This document shows positions 20,938 to 31,284 of a DNA stretch of 64,000 nucleotides, one piece after another. Location: assembly GCF_011398155.1 (NCBI RefSeq), contig NZ_AP021888.1, positions 2,020,001 to 2,084,000 of the forward strand, read 5' to 3'. Below the pieces are notes generated by a model that was not told the origin of the DNA, did no database searches, and saw only the letters and a program-made list of their open reading frames with translations. Source of the DNA: Thiosulfativibrio zosterae (lineage in GTDB: Bacteria; Pseudomonadota; Gammaproteobacteria; Thiomicrospirales; Thiomicrospiraceae). The first letter of the stretch is position 1; each line of letters begins with the position of its first letter. A program made the position numbers and the translations under genes.

Positions 20938-22383
20938 TTACAAAGCATAATATTGGCGTTGTTTGAAACGATCTGCTTCTGGCGTCGCCACCAAAATCCC
21001 TTTGAGTGAATTAACGCCAGCACCTGTGATTTCAACATCTACAAACTGACCAATTAAGTCAGGCGAGCCATCAAAATTAACCACGCGATTATTTTCTGTT
21101 CTACCCGCCATTTCGTTGAAGTTTTGGCGCGACAATCTTTCAACCAATATACGCTGCGTTGAACCAATCATGGCATCCGAAATGGCTTGAGTTTGATCAT
21201 TTAATAAGGCTTGCAGAGCATTTAGACGGCGTTTCTTTTTATCCAAATCAACATCATCCGGCAGGCTGGCGGCTGGCGTTCCTGGGCGCTGACTGTAGAT
21301 AAAACTAAACGAACGGTCGTACTTCAACTCTTCAACCAATGCCAAGGTTTCTTTAAAGTCATCACAAGTTTCGCCGGGGAAGCCAATAATAAAATCGCCA
21401 GACAAACTCAATTCGGGTCTAATTTTTCGAATTTTACGAATAATGGCTTTATATTCAATCGCCATGTGATTACGCTTCATCAGTGCCAATATTCGGTCCG
21501 ATCCCGATTGAATGGGTAAATGTAAATGCGATACCAACTCTGGCACTTCAGCATAGCAATCAATCAAACTCTGCGTCATTTCCATGGGATGCGAGGTGGT
21601 AAAACGAATGCGATCAATGCCTTCAACCGCGGCGACTGCATGAATCAACACGGCTAGGTCGGCAATTTCACCATCTGGCATGACACCTTGATAGGCATTG
21701 ACATTTTGCCCAAGCAGATTCACTTCACGAACGCCTTGCGCCGCTAAGGCTTCAATTTCAGCCATGCAATCGGCAAATGGGCGACTGAATTCTTCGCCGC
21801 GCGTATAGGGCACCACACAGAAAGTACAATACTTAGAACAGCCTTCCATCACCGACACAAATGCTGAAACTCCATTGGACTCTGGCGCCGGCAAGTTATC
21901 AAACTTTTCAATTTCTGGGAAAGAAATGTCAATCACCGCTTTGCGGCGCACGCGTTTGTGAACTTCTCTTTGTTCATCATATTCAGCGCGTTCTTTAAGC
22001 GCTTGCTCCATCATCGCTGGCAAACGGTGTAAGGTTTGGGGGCCAAAAATCACATCCACAATCTTAGCGCGCTTACGAATGGTTTCACCCTCTTGCGAGG
22101 CCACACAACCACCCACTGCCACCAAACGATCTGGCGCGGCGTCTTTCCATTCTTTCCAACGCCCCAGCTCACCAAACACTTTTTCTTGAGCCTTCTCGCG
22201 CACCGAACAGGTATTTAAAATCAACACACTGGCTTCTTCAGGCGTTTCAACTAACTTTAAACCATAGGTTTTTTCTAACAGTTTGGCCATACGATCCGAA
22301 TCATATTCGTTCATTTGGCAACCATAGGTTTTGATAAGAACACCACCAGTAAAAGGAGTTGCGTTTGACATTGACTTTTCCAC
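20938..22383 (-). CDS. miaB: tRNA-2-methylthio-N6-dimethylallyladenosine synthase MiaB
   Basis: 481 residues from ATG 22383; the ATG four codons later (MSNATPF) is possible. MiaB methylthiolates i6A37 of tRNAs that read codons starting with U. The N-terminal UPF0004 domain has cysteines in [24 protein letters not shown] and [10 protein letters not shown]; the radical-SAM cluster CSKYCTFC is intact; a TRAM domain ends the protein. First gene of the miaB-phoH-ybeY-corC-lnt block. Confidence 0.97.
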   Translation of the reverse strand: MEKSMSNATPFTGGVLIKTYGCQMNEYDSDRMAKLLEKTYGLKLVETPEEASVLILNTCSVREKAQEKVFGELGRWKEWKDAAPDRLVAVGGCVASQEGETIRKRAKIVDVIFGPQTLHRLPAMMEQALKERAEYDEQREVHKRVRRKAVIDISFPEIEKFDNLPAPESNGVSAFVSVMEGCSKYCTFCVVPYTRGEEFSRPFADCMAEIEALAAQGVREVNLLGQNVNAYQGVMPDGEIADLAVLIHAVAAVEGIDRIRFTTSHPMEMTQSLIDCYAEVPELVSHLHLPIQSGSDRILALMKRNHMAIEYKAIIRKIRKIRPELSLSGDFIIGFPGETCDDFKETLALVEELKYDRSFSFIYSQRPGTPAASLPDDVDLDKKKRRLNALQALLNDQTQAISDAMIGSTQRILVERLSRQNFNEMAGRTENNRVVNFDGSPDLIGQFVDVEITGAGVNSLKGILVATPEADRFKQRQYYAL

Positions 22384-22490
22384 TCGACTTGCAATTTTTA
22401 GAAGTTGCGTATTCTAACACAACTCAAAAACGCAAACACAGTTTGCTAAACCCTTAATTTTATTAGGAATAATAAACCTCCTAAAACGCA

Positions 22491-22536
22491 AAAAGCCGCC
22501 AAATCTAACCAGGCCTGGTCAAATTTAGCGGCTTTT
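22491..22536. terminator. Bidirectional terminator built around the palindromic repeat (copy 6)
   Basis: A 46-bp inverted repeat with arms AAAAGCCGC and GCGGCTTTT, only three mismatched pairs, and the exact core ACCAGGCCTGGT (22508-22519) at its apex. It lies between the stop of the chemoreceptor gene (22564) and the start of miaB (22383), both on the minus strand. A/T runs on both outer ends suit termination in either direction. Confidence 0.8.
22508..22519. repeat. Palindromic repeat copy 6 (exact)
   Basis: ACCAGGCCTGGT at the centre of the terminator-like inverted repeat downstream of the chemoreceptor gene. Confidence 0.95.
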
Positions 22537-22563
22537 AAGCTTTAAAAAGGCTTTTAGAACGGC

Positions 22564-25158
22564 TTAAAACTCACCCCATTCATCAGAAGACGCCTTGGCT
22601 GCAGCCGGTTTTGCCGCAATTTTTGCCATGGGTTTTGGCTGAGCGCTTGCTGATTTGGGTGCAGACTTAGGTGCGCTCAAGGCAGGCACTTTTGCACTCG
22701 TTGTGCCTTTAGGCGCAGCAGAAGCTTGTGGCTTTTTAGTTGGGGTTCTAAGGGTTGTACCCGTGTTAAAGAACGCCATATCCTCATTCAAGAGGGTGGC
22801 TTGTTCAGACATACTTTCTGCCGCTGCCGAGGTTTCCTCAACCAGCGCCGCATTTTGTTGAGTCGCTTGGTCGATTTGCGAGATGGCATTATGCACTTGA
22901 TGAACCCCTTCTGCTTGCTCTGCCGATGCCTGAGCAATATGGGTAATCATTTGCGTCACTGAATGAATAGATTCATTGATGCTGGTCAACATGTCACCCG
23001 ACTCTGTTGCCAGGCTAGAGCCTTGATTAACACGATCAACGGTTTCATCAATGAGCTTTTTAATGTCTTTAGCGGCATCCGCTGACTTTTGCGCCAAGCT
23101 GCGCACTTCACCCGCAACCACTGCAAACCCACGACCGTGGTCGCCCGCTCTGGCGGCTTCAACTGCTGCGTTGAGTGCCAGCAAATTGGTTTGGAAAGCA
23201 ATGCCATCAATCAAACTCACGATATCTGAAATTTTGTGGCTGGATTCTTGGATGGCTTTCATGGCATCAATGGTTTGCATCATCACCTTAGCACCGGTAT
23301 TGGCTTTATCTTGCACTTCTTCCGCAACATGGGTTGCTTGCAAGGCATTTTGTGTATTGCTTTGCACCTGAGAGTTCATTTCATCCATGGTCGCCGAGGT
23401 TTCTTCTAAGGCTGCCGCCTGCTCTTGAACACGCTGGCTCAAGTCTAAAGCGCCACGCGACACTTCATCAGAAGCGCTGTTAACCACACTGGTCGCCGTT
23501 AAGGCTTTAGACACCACTTCTACCAATTTTTCTGAGGTGCGCGACACAGAATCGGTGAGGGTTTTTAAATCACCTTGATATTGATTTTTAATTTTTTGGG
23601 TTAAATCCCCATTTGATTGTGCAACCACCACGGCAATGATTTCTTTAAAGGCTGCATCTAACGCATTCATGGAATGATTCACGCCATCTTTTAATTTAAG
23701 CAACTCACCTTTGGCCTCAACATTCACACGACTTGAAAACTCGCCCTGCTGCATTTTTTGCATGGCGTTGACAATACCGCCGATGGTTTGATTTAAAGAT
23801 TGCGTGGTTGTGCAGGCATTTTGGAGCATGGTTTTAAAACCACCTTCTAAATTCGCCTGAACCGACACATCAAATTGACCTTCACTCATGGCATCTAGCA
23901 ACTTGCTTAAAGCGGCCATGGTTTCTTCAATCGATTGCGCAGATTGGTTGACGCCCTGTTTAAGAATATTTAAATCACCACTTAGATTGGCTTGTATACG
24001 CTTATCAAAACGCCCATTCGCCAAAGCGCCGACCACTTGATTGGCCTCTTTGATTGCCTGTTGCATTTCGGACAACAAATGGTTGACTGCGCGCCCCATT
24101 TGACCAATTTCATCCGCCTTATCCACATTGGCTCGAATGCTAAAATCACCCGTATCAGAAATTTTGCTTAACACGGCTTGAATCGCATCCAACCCGTTGG
24201 CAATCATTCTTGGGATAAGAATGGCAATGGTGAGCGCAATCAGAGATGCCAAAATGGCAACCACAATCAACACAAAAATAATGGTTTCGTTGAGCGCCTG
24301 AACTTTTGGCCCAATGGTATCCTGCTTAGATTTGGCTTGGCTACGAATTCCCTGAGTGACTTGCGTGATTTTTTCGCCCAGCCTACTGAGTTTTTCATCG
24401 ACCAATTGATTGCGCTCGATAATCACTTGATTGATTTCTTGAATGCCTTTTTGGTACAAGCCTATCGAGGTTTCCGCCTCAACCAACAAGGTTTCCAAAG
24501 CTTCATCAGTTGCCTGCATGGTCAATAACTGCAATTGTGTATTGAGGGTTGTAAATTCTTTTAAAACGCGTTGCATATCGGCATCGCTATTTGAATTTAA
24601 AAACTTCATGGCATACACACGACCTAACAATAAGGTTCTAAGTGCTTGCGCGGCATCATAGGTTAACTGGGTTTTAGACAGTTGTTGGGCTTGATTCAAC
24701 ATGGCTGTCAAAGCGTGTTCTATTTTGGGGCCATTGACATCCAAAATACCACTGACGATGTCATCGCGTTTTTGCATATCCGCTTGAACGACTGTAAAGG
24801 TTGCCTGATAATCAGTTAAATCTTGAACCACACCCCCAACCCTTTTCAGCTCTTCTGGGTCAGTGATAATGGATTTGGCCTGTTCAACGGTTGACAGCAA
24901 AGTTTGATAAGCCTGCTCAAAAGCTTGGTTTTTTTGCGATGAGTCGTCTAGCATATAGTCTTTGACAGCCATGCGTAAAGTCAGCAATTCTGCCTCAACT
25001 TGCCCTGCAATCACGCTGCTTCTGGCAGAACTACGATAATCCTTAAACCCTTTGGCAGAGATTTCTATATTGACAACGCTGTAGGCTGCTAGCCCTACAA
25101 CGATCACCATCAAGGCTATAAAGCTCGCAATGAGTTTCGCTTTAATCGTTTTTAACAT
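22564..25158 (-). CDS. Methyl-accepting chemotaxis protein with multiple HAMP-like modules
   Basis: 864 residues. TM1 (about 10-30) and TM2 (about 290-315) bracket a periplasmic four-helix-bundle-type sensor. After TM2 comes a chain of about five HAMP-like units, recognisable by repeated stretches such as [51 protein letters not shown] and [17 protein letters not shown]. The signalling hairpin tip contains [18 protein letters not shown] and [12 protein letters not shown]. An Ala/Pro/Lys-rich tail ends in EWGEF, which fits the W-x-x-F pattern of CheR-binding pentapeptides. No other chemotaxis gene is adjacent; the ligand is unknown. Confidence 0.94.
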   Translation of the reverse strand: MLKTIKAKLIASFIALMVIVVGLAAYSVVNIEISAKGFKDYRSSARSSVIAGQVEAELLTLRMAVKDYMLDDSSQKNQAFEQAYQTLLSTVEQAKSIITDPEELKRVGGVVQDLTDYQATFTVVQADMQKRDDIVSGILDVNGPKIEHALTAMLNQAQQLSKTQLTYDAAQALRTLLLGRVYAMKFLNSNSDADMQRVLKEFTTLNTQLQLLTMQATDEALETLLVEAETSIGLYQKGIQEINQVIIERNQLVDEKLSRLGEKITQVTQGIRSQAKSKQDTIGPKVQALNETIIFVLIVVAILASLIALTIAILIPRMIANGLDAIQAVLSKISDTGDFSIRANVDKADEIGQMGRAVNHLLSEMQQAIKEANQVVGALANGRFDKRIQANLSGDLNILKQGVNQSAQSIEETMAALSKLLDAMSEGQFDVSVQANLEGGFKTMLQNACTTTQSLNQTIGGIVNAMQKMQQGEFSSRVNVEAKGELLKLKDGVNHSMNALDAAFKEIIAVVVAQSNGDLTQKIKNQYQGDLKTLTDSVSRTSEKLVEVVSKALTATSVVNSASDEVSRGALDLSQRVQEQAAALEETSATMDEMNSQVQSNTQNALQATHVAEEVQDKANTGAKVMMQTIDAMKAIQESSHKISDIVSLIDGIAFQTNLLALNAAVEAARAGDHGRGFAVVAGEVRSLAQKSADAAKDIKKLIDETVDRVNQGSSLATESGDMLTSINESIHSVTQMITHIAQASAEQAEGVHQVHNAISQIDQATQQNAALVEETSAAAESMSEQATLLNEDMAFFNTGTTLRTPTKKPQASAAPKGTTSAKVPALSAPKSAPKSASAQPKPMAKIAAKPAAAKASSDEWGEF

Positions 25159-25231
25159 AACTTCTCCTAACCATAAGCCAATTTAAATAATACGAAATTA
25201 GACTTATTGTACAGTTTTCGCATAGATATAT

Positions 25232-26245
25232 TTAATAAAATTCATACATCTGGTTTTGTGCATCTCTATCAGGATAGGATTTCAGCAAGCTGCGAGAATT
25301 TTGCGGTTGCACAGGTCGAGCATTTTCACCCATAATTTCATTCATTTGCTGAATTTGCTCGGGCGACACTTCAACAGGCTCTTTAAAGACCATCCAATAA
25401 ACCCCTTCCGAACAAGGTGGCGTCGTTAACGAACCGCTGTATTTAAAGAATTGCTTATTCATTGGGAACATTTTGGAAGGGTTAACCGTCACGGTTTTAA
25501 CAATTTGCTCTTTGCCGACTTCTTTGGGCAAATGCATCAACATATCCGCCAGATATTCGTTTTCTTTGCCTTCTTGAAAAATCACCCCAATAACGGCCAA
25601 ATTACCATCCCCATCTTTATGGACCAAATGGACTTCCATCGGGTAATTAAAGCCATTTTTTTGGTGCTCGCTGGGTGTGTGAAAGTGGTATTGCAATAAT
25701 TCAAAACGATGGTCGCCAATTTTAATGTAGCTACCCAAAGGCAGACTCACTTGAATGGTGTGGCCGTTGTTGACGATTTTCATCGGCACATCCCGATAAT
25801 AGACATCAAACCCCGACAAACCAGTTGTGCCAACGGCAATGCTTTCTTTTAAATCAATGGGGGACTGATTTTTGCCGGTTTTACATAACCCAAACTCTTT
25901 CGCCAGTTCGCCCCAATAGCGCGGACCTTCTGAGCCAGAATAAGCCCAATGCGGCGGATGCGCTTCTGCGTGGGGTGCATCATGCCCATCTGCCTTGGCA
26001 GCGTGTGCATCGGGTTTTGGCGCGGGGGCTTTTACCGCAACAGGTTCTGGTGCAGCCATGGCTGGCGCAGCCGTTGCCCCACCGGTGGCTTCTGCACCCA
26101 AGTCAATCAGGGGGGCGGTGGCCATTTTGGGTTGCGTGACGGATTTTGGATGTGGGTCATGGCCGTCAGCGGAAAAAACAATGCTGGGTGAGAAAATCAA
26201 TGCCGACAAAGCAACTGAGATTAAGGTTTTCTGAAAATACTTCAT
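25232..26245 (-). CDS. Periplasmic alpha-carbonic anhydrase
   Basis: 337 residues from ATG 26245, chosen because AGGAAG lies just upstream and MKYFQKTLISVALSALIFS begins a clean signal peptide ending near FSA; longer frames upstream lack this. Alpha-class zinc ligands are visible as His187, His189 (YHFHTPSEH) and His206 (EVHLVH), and GSLTTPPCSEGVYW is diagnostic. Between the signal peptide and the domain lies an Ala/Pro/His-rich linker of about 75 residues (several HA-HP patterns), unusually long. It interconverts CO2 and bicarbonate in the periplasm. It is not in the carboxysome cluster but may support the same inorganic-carbon uptake. Confidence 0.94.
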   Translation of the reverse strand: MKYFQKTLISVALSALIFSPSIVFSADGHDPHPKSVTQPKMATAPLIDLGAEATGGATAAPAMAAPEPVAVKAPAPKPDAHAAKADGHDAPHAEAHPPHWAYSGSEGPRYWGELAKEFGLCKTGKNQSPIDLKESIAVGTTGLSGFDVYYRDVPMKIVNNGHTIQVSLPLGSYIKIGDHRFELLQYHFHTPSEHQKNGFNYPMEVHLVHKDGDGNLAVIGVIFQEGKENEYLADMLMHLPKEVGKEQIVKTVTVNPSKMFPMNKQFFKYSGSLTTPPCSEGVYWMVFKEPVEVSPEQIQQMNEIMGENARPVQPQNSRSLLKSYPDRDAQNQMYEFY

Positions 26246-26343
26246 ACCAAACTTCCTATCCAATTTTGGGCAAGCCACAGCGCACGCCCCAACAAAAAAA
26301 TGATTTACAGCAAATATCAAACCAAATAAAGTGTGAGAGTCGC

Positions 26344-27288
26344 TTATCCGAGGATACGACTGTCGAGGATGTCTTGAAAAACTTCCAATTCAGACTTGGA
26401 AATGGCAAAAACGCCTTCACCACCCTGCTCAAACTCAAACCATGAAAAAGGCAATTCAGGATAGGCTTCTTCCAAGTAATATTGCGACACGCCCACTTCA
26501 ACGATTAACACCCCATTTTCTGTCAGGTGTTGTGCAGCTTTTGCCAAAATAACACGCACGATATCCAAGCCATCATCTCCCGCTTCTAATCCTAAACGCG
26601 GCTCTTGATGAAACTCTTCTGGCAAGGCATCCATTTCTATCTTATCAACATAAGGCGGATTAGAGACAATCAAATCATATTGTTTGCCCTCTAAAGCCAC
26701 GAATAAATCCGACTCAATCGGATGCGCCACGCCAATTAAGTCGTAACGCGCCACATTTTGTTTGGCAATGGCTAAGGCTTCTGGCGAAATATCGACCAAA
26801 TCCACTTCGGCATTTGGAAAGGCTTGCAAACTGGCAATCCCAATACACCCGCTGCCGGTGCACATATCCAACACATGAGTGACCGCCTCTGGGTCTTCAA
26901 TCCAAGGTGCATAGTTTTTAGCAATCAACTCGGCAATCGGTGAGCGTGGCACGAGCACATGCTCATTCACATAAAATGGCAAGCCGGCAAACCAGGCTTC
27001 GCCCACCAAATACGCAGAGGGCTTGCGGGTTTCGATACGGCGGCGAAATAAATCGGTCACCGCTTGGCGCTCATGCAAGGTTAAGCGGGTTTGCAAATAA
27101 CTGTCATGCAAATTCCAAGGCATGGAAACAACATGCAACACTAGCATTTTGGCATCATCAAACGCATTGTCGGTGCCGTGTCCAAAAAATAAATCCGATT
27201 TACGAAACAATGACGCTCCCCAACGGATAAAGTCATTAATGGTTTCTAAACCTTCACATTGATAGCTAAATTGGGTCACGATGTGCAT
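26344..27288 (-). CDS. prmB: Ribosomal protein uL3 N5-glutamine methyltransferase PrmB
   Basis: 314 residues (E. coli 310). A class I SAM methyltransferase with the SAM loop VLDMCTGSGCIGIAS and the catalytic NPPY in SNPPYVDKIEM. The N-terminal domain with RWGASLFRKSDLFFGHGTDNA is specific to PrmB rather than PrmC. It lies 2 bp downstream of mog and so is probably cotranscribed. Confidence 0.95.
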   Translation of the reverse strand: MHIVTQFSYQCEGLETINDFIRWGASLFRKSDLFFGHGTDNAFDDAKMLVLHVVSMPWNLHDSYLQTRLTLHERQAVTDLFRRRIETRKPSAYLVGEAWFAGLPFYVNEHVLVPRSPIAELIAKNYAPWIEDPEAVTHVLDMCTGSGCIGIASLQAFPNAEVDLVDISPEALAIAKQNVARYDLIGVAHPIESDLFVALEGKQYDLIVSNPPYVDKIEMDALPEEFHQEPRLGLEAGDDGLDIVRVILAKAAQHLTENGVLIVEVGVSQYYLEEAYPELPFSWFEFEQGGEGVFAISKSELEVFQDILDSRILG

Positions 27289-27290
27289 CC

Positions 27291-27851
27291 TTAATTTGAA
27301 GAGGTCGATGAGGGTTTTTGTGCGTGTTTGGGGCGAAAGCCTTTGATAAAGTCATCATTGGTTTCTAAATAAGGCCCTTCGATTAAATCGACGCAATAGG
27401 GAACGGCGGGAAAAATCGCCTCAAGGCACTCACCGATTGCAGAAGGTTTGCCAGGCAAATTAATAATCAAACTGCTGCCACGCGTGCCGGCAATTTGGCG
27501 CGACAAAATCGCCGTGGGCACATACTTAAGCGATACTGCACGCATCTGCTCAGCAAAACCATCTAAAATTTTATCGCAGACCGCCGCGGTGGCTTCTGGG
27601 GTAACATCACGCTTAGCGGGGCCTGTGCCGCCGGTGGTTAAAATCAACCCGCATTTAAACTCATCGGCCAACTCTATCAAGGTTTGTTCGATTAACGACT
27701 GCTCATCCTCAATCACTCTGGCAACCGGATTCCAGTCATTTTTTAAGGCATTTTTTAACCAGACCTGCATGGCTGGGCCACCCAAGTCTTCATATTCTCC
27801 ACGCGATGCGCGATCGGATACGGTAATAAACCCGATATTTATTTTTTGCAT
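27291..27851 (-). CDS. mog: Molybdopterin adenylyltransferase Mog
   Basis: 186 residues (E. coli MogA 195). Mog adenylylates molybdopterin before molybdenum insertion. Signatures: IGFITVSDRASRGEYEDLGGPAM, LTTGGTGPAKRDVTPEAT and the C-terminal LIINLPGKPSAIGECLEAIFPAVPYCVDLI block. Other molybdopterin genes are not nearby, and the gene is paired with prmB. Confidence 0.95.
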   Translation of the reverse strand: MQKINIGFITVSDRASRGEYEDLGGPAMQVWLKNALKNDWNPVARVIEDEQSLIEQTLIELADEFKCGLILTTGGTGPAKRDVTPEATAAVCDKILDGFAEQMRAVSLKYVPTAILSRQIAGTRGSSLIINLPGKPSAIGECLEAIFPAVPYCVDLIEGPYLETNDDFIKGFRPKHAQKPSSTSSN

Positions 27852-27866
27852 TTCTTGCTTGGCCTC

Positions 27867-27897
27867 TTGAATTTGTGCAGTTAAGACTCCATATAAT
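27867..27897 (+). promoter_or_regulatory. Candidate promoter of lon
   Basis: TTGAAT (27867-27872) and a perfect TATAAT (27892-27897) with a 19-bp spacer, 39 bp before the lon ATG. No classical Shine-Dalgarno was seen before the ATG. No heat-shock promoter was recognised. Confidence 0.4.
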
Positions 27898-27935
27898 AGA
27901 TCAATTTTAAACCGAATTCAGCATAAGCCAACGAT

Positions 27936-30638
27936 ATGACCGACTCAAACAACTCAAATGATTCAAACAACTCTCCTCTAGAAGCTTTTTTAGAAGAACA
28001 CCATAACGACATTCATGATCGCATTTCCGAAATCAAACAAGCGATTTTAGATGCCCAAATGGAACCCGAGCCAGAGGCTGAAGGCACACAAGACAGTACT
28101 CAAGACAGCCCCAAACAAATTTTGGATGGCGAACACCTGCCTCCCAGTGATGACGAGTCTGCGGAAGCACCCGTGGTGGTTGAAATTTCAGACAAGGTCA
28201 AGGCCGCGTTTTCGCAGTTAGTTAAAAGCCATAATGCCCTACCCAACCATTTGTTTTTATTACCGGTAAAAGAACGCCCGTTTTTCCCTGGTCAAACCCT
28301 GCCCATTTTGCTCAGCAAAGAACTGTGGGGCGATACCATGGAACAAGTCATTCAAGGCAAAATGCAATATATCGGTATTATTTTTGTCACCAACGACGAC
28401 CATCACAAAGCCCTGCCTGAAGACTTTGCCGCCACAGGCACTTTGGTGCGCGTGCATGAACCCAAAATAAAATCTGACCATATTCAACTGATTGCCGAAG
28501 GCGTGCGCCGTTTTAAAATCAGCGATTGGATTTCAGATGCTTCGCCTTTTCAAGCGCAGGTAACCTATCCGGCAGACATTAAAACCGGCACGCAAAAAGA
28601 ATTTAAAGCCTATGGTTTGGCGATTATGAACGCCTTTAAAGAATTGCTGCCGCTCAATCCGCTGTACAGTGAAGAGCTCAAATTTTATCTCAATCGCTAC
28701 AGTGTTAACGACCCAGAGCATTTGGCCGATTTTGCCGCGGGCATCACCACCGCCGACAATGAAAAACTACAAGACATTCTCGATACGCTGGATTTGGTCG
28801 AGCGTCTTGAAAAAGTGCTGGCGTTGTTTAAGCAAGAAATTGAAGTCACCAAAATGCAGTTCAATATTCGTGAGCGTGTCGAAGAAAACCTCACCAATCA
28901 ACAGCGCGAGTTCTTTTTGCATCAACAACTCAAAGAAATTCAAAAAGAGTTGGGCATGGTCAAAGATGACCGCACGGCTGACTCTGATTTATTTGAAGAC
29001 CGCATTTCCAAACTCGAACTCAGTAAAGAAGCCGCCAAAAAAGCCAACGAAGAACTCAATAAAATCAACATTCTCGACCCACAATCCCCTGAATATGGCG
29101 TGGCTCGCAATTGGTTAGACTGGGTAACTCAACTGCCTTGGGGTCAATACAGCAAGGACATTTTAGACCTCAATCGTGCGCAAAAAATTCTGGATAAGGG
29201 ACACGATGGACTTGAAGATGTCAAAGACCGCATTCTGGAATTTTTGGCGGTTGGCGCCCTCAAAGGCGAAGTATCTGGCTCAATTATTTGTTTGGTCGGC
29301 CCACCAGGCGTGGGCAAAACCTCGATAGGTCGTTCGATTGCCGACACTTTGGGTAGAAAGTTTTATCGCTTTTCAGTGGGCGGTATGCGCGATGAAGCCG
29401 AAATTAAAGGGCATCGTCGCACTTACATCGGCGCCATGCCGGGTAAATTTGTGCAAGCCTTAAAAGATTGCGGCACGGCTAATCCGGTGATTATGCTCGA
29501 TGAAATCGACAAGATTGGCGCCTCTTACCAAGGCGATCCTGCGTCTGCGCTGTTAGAGGTTTTAGACCCTGAGCAAAACTCAGAATTTATGGACCACTAT
29601 TTGGATGTGCGTTTTGATTTATCAAAAGCAGTGTTTGTGTGTACCGCCAATACGCTTGATTCCATTCCTGGGCCCTTGCTCGACCGTATGGAAGTGATTC
29701 GTTTATCAGGCTACATTACCGAAGAAAAAATTCAAATCGCCAAACATCACCTTTGGCCAACCCTGCTTGAAGAAGCCGGCTTAACTCGCAAACAAGTGCA
29801 AATTACCCTGCCGGCGGTGCGTCACGTCATTGAAGGCTATGCGCGTGAAGCCGGTGTGCGAAATCTTAAAAAACAACTGGCAAAATTGGTTCGCAAATTA
29901 GCGATTCGATTTGTCAAAGGTGAACTGACTGAAACCGTGATTCATGTTAACGAACTTGAAGAAATGCTGGGGCAACCGCGCTTTACCCCCGAAAAATTCA
30001 ATCAACAACTCGGTACTGTCACTGGCTTGGCTTGGACATCCATGGGCGGTGCAACCCTAACCATTGAAGCCAGCCGTGTGCACACCCTAAACCGCGGCTT
30101 TAAACTTTCTGGGCAATTGGGCGAAGTCATGCAAGAATCGGCGGGCATTGCTTATAGCTTTATCTCATCTAATTTAGATAAATACAAAGCCGACCCAGAG
30201 TTTTTTGATAAGGCGTTTGTGCATCTGCATGTGCCAGATGGCTCAACCCCCAAAGATGGCCCAAGTGCGGGCATTACCATGGCCACGGCTTTGTTATCCC
30301 TGGCTCGCCAAGAAGCCATTAAAACGCCTTTGGCAATGACCGGTGAGTTGAGTTTAACGGGACAGGTTTTACCGGTGGGTGGCATTCGTGAAAAAGTGAT
30401 CGCATCACGCCGTTTGGGCATAAAAGAATTGATATTACCTGATGACAACACCAAAGACTTTAACGAACTGCCTGACTATTTAAAAGAAGGCATGACCATT
30501 CATTTTGCCAAACACTTTGATGAAGTGGCGCGCTTAACCTTTAATATTCGCAGTCAGTCCCCCGCCTACAAAGCCTATTTGCGTCAACAAGAAAAGAAAG
30601 CCCTAACCGACAGTGCCAAACCAGCGGTCATGCCTTGA
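27936..30638 (+). CDS. lon: ATP-dependent Lon protease with an acidic N-terminal extension
   Basis: 900 residues against about 780-810 for typical Lon. The first about 85 residues are Asn/Ser- and then Glu/Asp-rich and probably disordered. The LON substrate-binding domain starts near LPNHLFLLPVKERPFFPG. The AAA+ module has Walker A GPPGVGKTS (about 455) and Walker B VIMLDEIDK, and the C-terminal protease has the Ser777-Lys820 dyad (DGPSAGIT, IREKVIAS), spaced as in E. coli Lon. It degrades unfolded and regulatory proteins. It is not next to clpX, where the main gammaproteobacterial lon usually lies, so it may be a second Lon. The thioesterase gene overlaps its stop. Confidence 0.93.
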   Translation: MTDSNNSNDSNNSPLEAFLEEHHNDIHDRISEIKQAILDAQMEPEPEAEGTQDSTQDSPKQILDGEHLPPSDDESAEAPVVVEISDKVKAAFSQLVKSHNALPNHLFLLPVKERPFFPGQTLPILLSKELWGDTMEQVIQGKMQYIGIIFVTNDDHHKALPEDFAATGTLVRVHEPKIKSDHIQLIAEGVRRFKISDWISDASPFQAQVTYPADIKTGTQKEFKAYGLAIMNAFKELLPLNPLYSEELKFYLNRYSVNDPEHLADFAAGITTADNEKLQDILDTLDLVERLEKVLALFKQEIEVTKMQFNIRERVEENLTNQQREFFLHQQLKEIQKELGMVKDDRTADSDLFEDRISKLELSKEAAKKANEELNKINILDPQSPEYGVARNWLDWVTQLPWGQYSKDILDLNRAQKILDKGHDGLEDVKDRILEFLAVGALKGEVSGSIICLVGPPGVGKTSIGRSIADTLGRKFYRFSVGGMRDEAEIKGHRRTYIGAMPGKFVQALKDCGTANPVIMLDEIDKIGASYQGDPASALLEVLDPEQNSEFMDHYLDVRFDLSKAVFVCTANTLDSIPGPLLDRMEVIRLSGYITEEKIQIAKHHLWPTLLEEAGLTRKQVQITLPAVRHVIEGYAREAGVRNLKKQLAKLVRKLAIRFVKGELTETVIHVNELEEMLGQPRFTPEKFNQQLGTVTGLAWTSMGGATLTIEASRVHTLNRGFKLSGQLGEVMQESAGIAYSFISSNLDKYKADPEFFDKAFVHLHVPDGSTPKDGPSAGITMATALLSLARQEAIKTPLAMTGELSLTGQVLPVGGIREKVIASRRLGIKELILPDDNTKDFNELPDYLKEGMTIHFAKHFDEVARLTFNIRSQSPAYKAYLRQQEKKALTDSAKPAVMP

Positions 30639-31081
30639 AGTTTCTTTTTGACGCCAGCAAACCCTATGAGTTGCGCGCCAGCTATCAAGTGCAGGCGCAA
30701 GACATAGACTTATGGCAACATGTGAATAATAAAGTCTATTTAAGCTGGATGGAGCAATTGGCTTGGCAGCATAGCCTTGCCGTGGGTATTGATATTCAAG
30801 TCCAGCAAACCCTTGGCAAAATGATGGTGGTGATTCAACACGAACTCAATTATTTGGCGGCAGCCAAACAAAATGAATTGCTTGAATTAACCACTTGGTT
30901 AGACCCAAATGAAAAAAGGTTGGGGTGCTGTAAACGCAAACGCTACTATCGTATTTTGCGTGCTCAAGATCAGCACGAAATTTTTAACGGCCACACACTT
31001 TGGGCTTGCATGGACATCAAAACTCAAAAAGCTTGTCGCTTACCTCAAGCCTTTATTTCGGCCTACTTTGAAACGCCCTGA
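30635..31081 (+). CDS. Hot-dog fold acyl-CoA thioesterase (YbgC/4HBT type)
   Basis: 148 residues starting at a TTG that overlaps the lon stop (TTGA), implying coupled translation; there is no ATG alternative in this frame nearby. The thioesterase signature is DIDLWQHVNNKVYLSWMEQLAWQH with the catalytic Asp/Asn region, followed by QHELNYLAAAKQNELLEL. The substrate is unknown. REP-like repeats follow immediately. Confidence 0.8.
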   Translation: MKFLFDASKPYELRASYQVQAQDIDLWQHVNNKVYLSWMEQLAWQHSLAVGIDIQVQQTLGKMMVVIQHELNYLAAAKQNELLELTTWLDPNEKRLGCCKRKRYYRILRAQDQHEIFNGHTLWACMDIKTQKACRLPQAFISAYFETP

Positions 31082-31097
31082 ATCCAATACAATAACC

Positions 31098-31225
31098 TTA
31101 AGGCTAAAGCCTTAGCCCCTTATTTATCAGACACCTTGCAGCTTTAAGTCACGAAATTGGGGCGCAGGCTTTAGCCTGCTGGAAGTTGTGCGCGCTTTAA
31201 AGAAGAAGGCTGAAGCCTTCGCCCC
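31098..31225. repeat. REP-like palindromes, cluster B (three units)
   Basis: Units at 31098-31119 (AAGGCTAAAGCCTT then AGCCCC), 31159-31179 (GGGGC then GCAGGCTTTAGCCTGC) and 31205-31225 (GAAGGCTGAAGCCTTC then GCCCC), in alternating orientation. Intergenic, between the convergent thioesterase and GGDEF-EAL genes. Confidence 0.85.
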
Positions 31226-31284
31226 ATGGAGTCCAGAAACTTCCTTCTATAAACCTATGTGATCATAAAAAAACGCTTAAAAAT

